Shown: one piece after another, positions 56,098-64,000 of the stretch
Numbering within the stretch: the stretch's first letter is position 1
How the letters are laid out: every line of letters starts with the position of its first letter
DNA from: Metallyticus violacea
Lineage: Eukaryota > Arthropoda > Insecta > Mantodea > Metallyticidae
Direction of reading: 5' to 3'
Assembly: GCA_030762175.1 (NCBI GenBank)
Contig: CM060834.1
Span: 31,190,501 to 31,254,500, forward strand
DNA: 64,000 nt
Translations under genes and position numbers: made by a program
Notes under the pieces: model-generated
Databases searched by the model: none
What the model saw: only the letters and a program-made list of their open reading frames with translations
What the model was told of the DNA's origin: nothing

Positions 56098-57055
56098 ATG
56101 TTCTCCTACTCCTCTTTCCGGTTGTCTGCCTCTTCCGATCTGAGCTGTCTCACTTTGTTTAAAAATTTACCTAGTCCCTTCTCCTCCTTCCTATCTGCCA
56201 GCAAAGTCCAGCACTGTCACTGCCCTCTCCAACAAACGGGGCTGGTAGGTATCTCTTTCTCCATTCTTCTGTTCCCTTACAGTATGCCAGAATATGTCCC
56301 CAAGAGTCTTTCTCCGCACACATATAGGACAGATTCTCGTACCCTCTCTGTCTGTTATTTTAGTAATGCGCCACGCACCCAATTTAAACTAAACGAGCCC
56401 CTGATTGCAGAGTTTGGCCCCTGGTTGGATGTAACGCTTACTTCTCCATTCGATTTTCAGCTCCGATTGTGTCTCCAGCGAAAGTTTTTCCGAAAGAGTC
56501 AGCTACCTATTAATGTCGCTGAAGCGTTTCTTAATTTACCTCCTTACCTTTTCCCTTTATCCTTGCTCTGTGATTCATGTTCCTCATTCCTACATATTCC
56601 ACACCCCTTCTTAATTTTCAAACTCAGGTTATGTTTCCCCCATTCTCAGCTGCTCCTGGTGGCAGAACGCTCTAATTAGTGTCTGATCTCCGTAAACATT
56701 TTGTAGCTAGTACTTCATTTCTCTAATCCAGCATTCTATACTCTCGCTATAGGCACCAAATTCCCTAAGGATTCGGCAATTTGCTGTACTCCCATCTCTT
56801 AAAATACCTTCGGAAAACCGGTCCTCACCCGATCCAATTTCTCTGTTCGTTCCCAACGGCAAATTTCGGCCCCATAAGTCATTGTAGACCTACTATTGCC
56901 CCATACACTGTCCCTAACAGCCCTACCGGCACATCTAGAATTCTGCTTCTTATACAGAGAGTTTCTGTGGCTTCAAGTTTTACTCCATCAATGTGTTTCG
57001 CCTGTCCTCCATTCATCGAGAAAGTTAGCCCAAGGTATATGAAATTCTCTAGTTA
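56098..57055 (-). pseudogene. LINE C-terminal region with Cys/His motif, decayed
   Basis: On the minus strand, reading from 57055 downward: ENFIYLGLTFSMNGGQAKHI, then after frame changes STMTYGAEICRWERTEKLD and RVRTGFPKVF, MGVQQIAESLG, and nearer the 3' end TRICPICVRRKTLGDIFWHT. These are the YLG motif, the LTYGAEIW motif, and the CP.C....TL.HIFWHC zinc-knuckle-like motif of insect non-LTR elements; the last Cys is Thr here. KEEKGLGKFLNKVRQL follows as the usual acidic/basic tail. A 193-codon open frame on the opposite strand over 56098-56679 is only its shadow. A SINE-C sits just beyond its upstream side. Confidence 0.7.
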
Positions 57056-57116
57056 TCTACTGACTGCTCTGCATATGACCATGTCTCTGCTTTGCTATAA
57101 ATAGTTTCGTTCTTAA

Positions 57117-57414
57117 ATTTTGATTTGGTTTATTTACGGACGCTCTTTAACATCTCAGGTCATCAGCGTCTTATTCAAATCAGGGGATAAAACGACCGGT
57201 AAATTTTGCTCAGAGGCCTCTTCTTTCAGGCTTGAGGTTCTTTATCGTGCCGTAAATGTACGACACGGGACCTACGGCTTTACTTCCCTTCCGGAGGAAG
57301 CCATACTTGGGATTTTACTCCCGAAAATATCATTCGGTCCTGGCCGGGTTGGAACCCGCAATCTTGGGTTCAAAAGGCTAGTAGTATGATTATCACTACA
57401 CCACGAAGACCGAC
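57117..57414 (-). mobile_element. SINE-C copy, well preserved
   Basis: Plus-strand blocks are GGTTTATTTACGGACGCTCT, CAGGTCATCAGCGTCTTATT, TGCTCAGAGGCCTCTTCTTT, CGTGCCGTAAATGTACGACA and GGAGGAAGCCATACTTGGGA. The tRNA-like head complement follows, with GGTTGGAACCCGCAATCTTG and TTATCACTACACCACGAAGA. The A-box and B-box are both present in minus orientation. TTTTGA occurs on both flanks, a weak duplication. Confidence 0.88.
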
Positions 57415-58037
57415 CTGTTTTTGAATGTCATAATCTTCCTATGATGCTACACTTGGAAGCTCACTATTTTTCATTGGTGATTATTTTAAGCAACTTGTAT
57501 TTATCGGACTATACATTTCATTAAAGAGTTAAATATCGCGAAAATGTTTCGGTTAAGAAAAATATAATGTTCACGCAGAGGAACTAACTTTTACAATGTT
57601 TCATCATATGTAAGATTTGCATTAAAGATGAAAGTGTTGTACTGGTAATTTTCGAATACAAGTTTTTGTATCATTAATTAATTAATTCTCGTAAAACAAG
57701 TATGAGGATCATCATCAAAAATATTGATAACTCCCAAAAAATTCGATATGTATATGTGTTATGCGTGCAAATTTGTATATTATAATGTGGTCACTATCAG
57801 AAATAAGGCTTATATTTTTTCATAATATTTGAAATAACAAATACATGATTTTGTTGATTTCAGTAATGACGATTGTTCGTTAATATAAAAAACAATATAT
57901 ACAGAAAAATATATAAGTAAAATTTCAGTAACCGCTTAAAGAAATTTTCCCAAAATATTTACTTAAATTAGCATTTGTAACATAAATCGCAAATTCCAAT
58001 AATAATGAAAATTGCGTTATGTGCTGTACTTTTCTGT
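57415..58037. other. unassigned A+T-rich DNA
   Basis: No feature is recognised. Confidence 0.4.
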
Positions 58038-58330
58038 TAATGCGCCGAAAGGAACTTATAGAAAGCCTCCAAAGACTGCTGTTGTTTTGTCATTAATTAT
58101 GTAATTTTTACATTACGCGTGTTTTCATAAAATGCTTGTAAATGTAAGGCAAATAACACATTTAAATAAATTGAGACTCTATGGATTTACGAATAAATGC
58201 CTATTTTAGCCTTAATTTTAAGTATGGGATATGGCAAATGTGCAATACATTGCCTCAACTATTTAGAAGCAGGTGATGTGATGTAATCAATTGCATAATT
58301 CTGTGCTATATTGGCATAGGGTTATTCCTT
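58038..58330 (+). repeat. possible dispersed repeat (partner at 37.4 kb)
   Basis: TGTTAATGCGCCGAAAGGAA at its start resembles the 37.37 kb sequence, and a TGATGTGATGTAATCAATTG motif about 230 bases later resembles that copy's end. The interior similarity is low. Confidence 0.3.
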
Positions 58331-61300
58331 ATCCAAGTGGTGTAAAACATAACGCAAACATCTTTGTTCGTTCACGCCCAGTAGTTTAGCAGAAAAGTGA
58401 CCTCCGTTTTGTTTACGACTGGAAGAATTTCACTTAGTCTCCCTCCCCCATTTCCTTCAAAGCCATTTCCTCGTCTCCTGAATATTCATCCCCAAGTCTC
58501 TAAAGCACAGCCCTTTAAAGAAGGAAGGGGTACATCCTCTTTCCTTCTCGTATAAAACATCCCATAGCGAAATCCAGACAAAGAACCATCTTGAGATACA
58601 ACTCTGCAATGTTCAAGAGAGCTTTAAATTAATATTTAAAAAGTCTGCATAGAATCTATAGTCAAGGGATAGTAGTGTCATTCAATTTCGGATACAGCAG
58701 TAGAAGAATAAGGGAGGGGTTTTAAAATGTGGCTGAATGGAAAGGGAAAAAGCACAGTAGTGGCTAAAGCAGTAAAGAAAATGAGCGCATGCCCACATAC
58801 CTCCATTCCTTCCCTCTCAAGCAGAAGAGAGATAAATGTCTCCCAAATGACCTAACTCACTTTTTTCTTTAGGAGTTTAAAAAACAAACGTCCGGATGGA
58901 AACAGGCGCATTTTAAGTTGAGTCCAGTAAAGTTTCCTGCACTTCGTCGGACTAAGAGTTATACTGAGACCTGAATAAATGTGCTTGCTTACCTATCACT
59001 TTAAAAGCTTTCTAGAGATTTTCTGCAGTTTTCGTGCACTCCAAGTGTCTCGACGGAATTGCCACCTCACATTTTTTAAACCGAATATATTTTATGGTGC
59101 TATAACATATAAAGACGAATGATTTTGTGCAACACAGCATCTCTAGGTCTAATAATTTAATGCAAAATGTTACCTAAGACACTGTGTTTTATTAAATTTG
59201 TCCTTTTATAGATACTTAGCTCTCGAACCCTTTGAAACAAATCTGACAATAACAAACACATTATAAAACTCATACATTCCCAAACATAATTCTTTCTAAA
59301 ACATAGTCATTAAATTATAAAAGGAAGTTAATTTATGCATGTTTGAATCATTACCTCAAAGGCAATGAAATTAAAAATATGAAAAATATTATCAAATGAT
59401 TAAGGCAGATAAAGATAATTTCCACAGCTGTGCTGGAAGGTAAATGAGTATAGAAAAGTGTATTAAAAATAGAGTAGGTACTATATTTTGTTGCAGTGGC
59501 GAAACACGCCTTTTGTATAGCGAGGGCTGAAATGTGCGGTAGCACAATCATGCATGTAATAAACTTCTTGTCAAATTATCAGCGAAATGGTATTGTGCAA
59601 AGATCTGAACAGATTAATAACTTGCAAACCAAGTATTTCCAGATTCAAGCTAATATAAACTAAGAGTGCCAGTAAAATATAAACCGGAGTTTTTATAATG
59701 AGCAGCACAGCTCGAGACACGCATTTGAGATATTACTCATAGGGTTTCAGGAGTGGGGAGGGGGGACAACTGGTGCTCTTTGATCGCGCAATAAAGTATA
59801 ATGCAGTTTTTGGCGCCAGAGGGCATAAAGTTTGCCGAAATGTTTAAAGATTAAATAAAAATATTATACACATTACATTTTTATTTCATTTAATTTCAAT
59901 AAATTACACAAATAATAATATTTAGTTTCGTACTGCTAGTGTACAATTGAGGAGCCAATTCATGCAGTTACGCCGAGCTTTTTGAAACACATTGAATATT
60001 ACTCTTTTGAAATATGAAAAGAATATGAATAGAATTAGATATATATAGCTTAAGAGAAATGGAACTAGACAAAAGCATGAAGAGTAAACGAAACCGAAAA
60101 GAAAGTGCCTAGCTTTAAGAGAAAGCGATTAAATTGAAAGAAAGAAAATGAAAAAGTTAAAGAAGAGTGTCCCTTTGAGGGCCCATGTCGCATAATTACC
60201 CCGCGCAAGAGGTGGGCTGGCGAAGGTTCTAGTCTATGTCTTTAATTCTTCCCAACACTTTGCGGCACAGGAATTCTTTTGCAATGCAAATGCAGGGCGC
60301 CTTCATTCTACATTATGGCGGAAAGCTCCTTAAGAGGCATGGAGCACAAAGATAAGGGTTTCAGTGTCCATTTAGTCCTTGGGAATGCCCGTTCCTAATG
60401 CGTTGAAAAGTTCAGTTCATACCCAGAACCTATCCCTTTGGATCAGGGATTTTTCTACTAAGGTAAACACTTTATATAATTGTAGATACACGCTGTATGT
60501 ATAAAGTAAAATATTTAGACTTGCACACAAAAAGTTGAAGGAATAACATTAACTCTCGTACATTTTGGTTTTAGATGCGCAACATGTTTACAATGCGTTT
60601 TCCAAAATTTAAATAATTGGTGATTACTGGAACGAGTTAAAACTCATTATTGGGAAAAAGCTTCTCCCCTGCATTTCTAATGTCTTCTTTTCATTTGTTT
60701 GGGCCTCGCTTTATACAGCAGAGTGAACCGGCAGTCAGAAGCCTGTACATAACATCTACCGACTATAGCAAAACTCGTTAAAATTGTACAAAATTTTAAA
60801 ATTTAAAATTTGTCAATGTTCCAAAAATTCTTAACTTTTACAAATTTTTTAAAATTCTTAAAATTAATATAAAGAGCTGTTATATAATCTAAATACGTGT
60901 TTATACGCAGAGTAATGTGTATAGCTGCTGTGGTGAATCGAAGTAATAGCATGAAGGAGACATTTGGCAACGTAGTGCATAACAGAGTACATATTCATTA
61001 TGTACAGAAGGTATAGCTTATAGGAACAATTATGCTAATGTATTATAAAATGTTTACATCATATGAAAATGTTGTTAATATTTTACGTTGTGCAAAAATA
61101 TTACTATGTGGTCTACACAGTGAGTGTATAAATTGGGCAAACAAAATATATGAAATTAAGGGACAAGAAAGAGGGGAGAACAGGTAATTTAGTTTTCTAT
61201 GGCAATCTGTTATTGGTAAACCTCGTGCACTATAAGTTTGCAAGTTTGCGCTTGCGAGTCGTTACGATGGGAAAGAGACAGCTCTTCAATGAAAGAGACA

Positions 61301-61629
61301 GAACTACTTCGCCTGCGCACAACATACTTCTGCAGCAGCTATTATTTCTATGAAAACATTAGCTCTGCACTTGAGAGAAAAGTCCACGTGTAACAACAAA
61401 TGAAAGTGAAACTATCTTTATATTATCTTTAGTTTAAATAATTAGATATTTTAAGATAATAGGCATCCAAATACTGGGCTTCTAAGAGGCCGACTCCCCT
61501 CCCCACCCACGGCCGCCTGACTACCTGTACTTGAGCTTCCGTTGAAGTTTTCTGAGCATAACATCCTCCCAGAACTGCAATTCACGATTTTTTAATTAAT
61601 TTGATATTACTGGTTCAGTGCAAATTAAA
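58331..61629. other. long unassigned stretch
   Basis: G+C-richer patches lie at 58430-58580, 60170-60440 and 61480-61560. No frame in them is recognisable, and no repeats shared with the rest of the window were noticed. Confidence 0.35.
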
Positions 61630-62395
61630 TACACATGAAGACGTCCAGTTTTAACAGAAGACAAATTAAATGACAATGGCGCAAATCTTGAACGTTCTAA
61701 AAAAATCACTACCGAATTTGGCACGAGTTGGGGTTTCAGTATCTTCTGCACATTCAGCAACAAAATTGTTAAAACTCAAACTTTAAAGTGAACACATAAT
61801 CAATGGTCTGCGACAAGGTGATCCCGTAGTATGTGTGCATTATTGTGAGTGGTTTCTTTAATCAGGGACTGAAGGATTAATATACCCATAGCTTGTATTC
61901 TTTTCAGACGAGCTGTGAACACTGGCTATTGCTCTTCTGAAAATCCATGTTTTATACAAGAAACCCTCCCCGGTTTATGATAGGAAAATTGGAGTTTGGT
62001 GTGCGATTAGGGCAACATGCATAAGCAATCTAATTTTTTACGAGCAGAGAGTAAATAGAGAGAGGAACCGAAGTAACGCTTTGATCTCCTCTTTTAATCA
62101 TCTGATGGAAGAAGGGAAACCATTGGTGCAGAGGGGTCCATATGTAACATAAGAGACATATTTGAAGATAAAGTTCGTCAGAACTAATAGTCAACAAATA
62201 GTTGTTTTTTGTTTTAATTTGTGGGATAGCCTAAAGCATAAAGTGTACAAACTAACCCCTCACACATTGGAATAGCTCAAGGAAAATATCGAAATTAAAT
62301 CACAAATATTATGGTAGTTGCAAATCGTGTCAATCAGAATGTGTTTACCCGGTGCAATGGACGAGGGAGGACGATATTTCCAGAAGTTGCTCTAA
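61630..62395 (+). mobile_element. mariner/Tc1-like transposon remnant with core deletion
   Basis: Frames in order are RPVLTEDKLNDNGANLERSK, VGVSVSSAHSATKLLKLKL (second helix-turn-helix), VCVHYCEWFL, LVFFSDEL (first catalytic Asp), KIGVWCAIRATCISNLIFYE, EEGKPLVQRGPYVT. After a jump come LWDSLKHKVYKLTPHTLE, LKENIEI, MDEGGRYFQKLL. This is the order of the insect transposase type with the GVWCA motif and LWG.LKDKVY..NPHTLEELK tail. The second catalytic Asp block is missing, so the core has been deleted. Several stops are present. It resembles the fragment at 7.4-8.0 kb. Confidence 0.72.
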
Positions 62396-63763
62396 GGTAA
62401 GATATTTCACAGTTTTAGGAAGCGATGTCCGAGTACAGACGCAGTCAACTATGGATCGAAACGTAAACACCATACGAGTTGTAAAGAGGGCCTGCAGTTT
62501 ACTAGAGTGCAATGTGCAGTTTAGCTTACATGAAGTTCCGGCAGTTGTCCAAAAGATAAATGTCGCCTTAAGAGATAGTAGAGAAGTCTTCTCCGGTTGT
62601 GTAGAGATATGTGCGTTAGGCTACCATTAAATTCAGGATTGAAAGAAACTGGTCTACAATGTATAGAACGTGGAAAATAATTAGATCGCTCGACAGTTAT
62701 TTATAATCAAAAATTTTGGTGTACAGGGGGAAAAAACCAGAGGAGCCAAGCGGAACGAAGAAAGAGAAACTTTCCTGCTGACGGCAGTCCAATCTTTGTA
62801 AATATGACTGTGTTTCCGCTCAACGCTCATTTCTTATTTAAATACAAGCCAGGAATCTGAATCCGACTTTGAGGGTCAGCGAGACGCTAAAGTGAGGCCT
62901 GCATTTAGGAAGAAAATGGCTATTTTAAAATTTACTTTAAGATAAAATGAATGTCTTGAGAGTAAATCTCGGGAATTAGCGATTTCCGGGCCCAGCATAA
63001 TGCATTATATTTTTGTTGTCCACATATCAGTAACTTATACCTCCTATTTTTAAACACCCTGTGTATTATAAATAATTTTATATATACATGCACTTATGTG
63101 GTAATATGTTTACATTAAGTAAATGTTTATAATACTTAATTTAATGTAATGTAATATATAAATAAATAAAAATATTAAATGCAATGTAAAGTACGTTCCC
63201 TAGTTTATAAAACGCCAATATTCTGCCTTCACTCAAATGACGGTAAAGGGACTGAAGAAATTAAGATAAAAATGACATAATAGAAAAGGCATCGATATTT
63301 ATAAAAGGAATAAGATTTATTAATAATACTTTCAAAAATGAGGAAACAAAACCAATATTTACCAATACTTTCACATCTTTCAACTTTCCTTCAGAAACAT
63401 GTTAGCTATCAGTTAAGGAAAAAATGTTATTTTGAAGTATAGACTTCCAAGCAGAAACAGAAGATAGAAGACAATTATGGGACAAAGAAAGTTTAAAAAT
63501 ATTAAGCACTTTAAACGTATTTTCTTTTAGTATATATATTTAAATTTATAGAATGCGTTTATTGAACATATTTATTACGAAAAATTTAAGACTTCTTAAA
63601 AACTGAACCATACAGAGTGGTATGAAGTTAAACTGGAACTATCACATTTGTTTGCGACATCTTTGGGCAACCAAAGCTATTCTCAAGAGTATAATTTCGA
63701 AATATTTTAATGAAAAAAAAAACATTTTTTACAGCTAAATATATTTGGTAATGTATGCTAAAC
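62396..63763. other. unassigned A+T-rich DNA
   Basis: A plus-strand frame at 62352-62630 overlaps the transposon tail and continues without known similarity. Confidence 0.4.
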
Positions 63764-63997
63764 CTAATCAAAGGAAATTCTAAATGCTCCGAAACCACCA
63801 TTAAAATGCTCACAGAGTAAGACAGTAATTGGATTTGGGTCCTCGCATAGGATACGGCAAAACTGTAGCAGAGATGAGGATGCGGCCAACAGCTTTAAGG
63901 AGAAACTGCAAACATGCCCTGAAGCAGTTTCCTTTGCATGATGGAAGAAGACGATAATTGGCTTGCTTGGTTCACCAATAAGGCACATTTTCACCAT
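63764..63997 (-). other. open frame of unknown nature at the window edge
   Basis: A 77-codon frame starts MVKMCLIGEPSKPIIVFFHH and ends GGFGAFRISFD. Base composition is more balanced than in the adjacent DNA. No family, signal peptide or splice site was recognised, and the upstream side is cut off by the window end. It may be a mobile-element fragment or chance. Confidence 0.15.
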
Positions 63998-64000
63998 AAG

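Noticed and set aside
56098..56679. The longest open reading frame in the window, 193 codons on the plus strand
   Set aside because: It lies antisense to a recognisable LINE C-terminal region. The protein is Leu/Ser/Phe/Pro-rich, as expected for the complement of a purine-rich coding strand, and resembles nothing.
1..64000. CRISPR array or prokaryotic operon
   Set aside because: No regularly spaced direct repeats with unique spacers, no ribosome-binding-site/ORF organisation, and clear eukaryotic repeats throughout.

Overview
This window is A+T-rich, repeat-dense DNA from a eukaryotic nuclear genome, most likely an arthropod and probably an insect. The supporting signs are tRNA-derived SINEs with short target-site duplications, mariner/Tc1-like transposase remnants, hAT-type ends, non-LTR retrotransposon fragments, many trinucleotide microsatellites, a short interstitial TTAGG tract (the usual arthropod telomere repeat), and a mitochondrial cytochrome b fragment that fits best with AGA read as Ser, as in the invertebrate mitochondrial code. 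No bacterial-style genes, operons or CRISPR arrays are visible. The species cannot be fixed from the sequence; a cockroach-like or other large-genome insect is a guess.

Layout. 0-5 kb: mostly unassigned DNA with a cytochrome b NUMT near 3.0 kb. 5-10 kb: two hAT-like ends enclose a near full-length mariner (6.05-7.31 kb, both terminal inverted repeats visible), a second mariner-like remnant on the minus strand and a SINE. 10-17 kb: SINEs of families A, B and C, microsatellites and the TTAGG tract. 18-30 kb: two copies of one hAT-type element (18.7 and 28.5 kb; the second is bounded by a perfect 8-bp duplication), two decayed mariner/Tc1-like elements, and a candidate terminal host exon at 25.5 kb. 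31-40 kb: SINE-A and SINE-C copies, a mariner split by a SINE, a LINE fragment ending in a GAA tail, and two candidate host exons on the minus strand (33.6 and 39.2 kb). 40-51 kb: a GC-rich MITE-like island, another mariner remnant, a LINE fragment, and a mariner interrupted by a SINE. 51-64 kb: long unassigned stretches, two LINE 3' fragments on the minus strand, a long AGT array and one more decayed mariner-like element.

No complete, confidently identified host gene was found. Three short segments have splice-site or reading-frame features that could make them exons of interrupted genes with large introns; they are offered at low to moderate confidence. All transposase and reverse-transcriptase frames seen are broken, so the visible elements are fossils. 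The non-autonomous hAT and the SINEs with clear duplications look like the younger insertions. I call the four tRNA-headed repeat families SINE-A to SINE-D for this window only; these are not database names.
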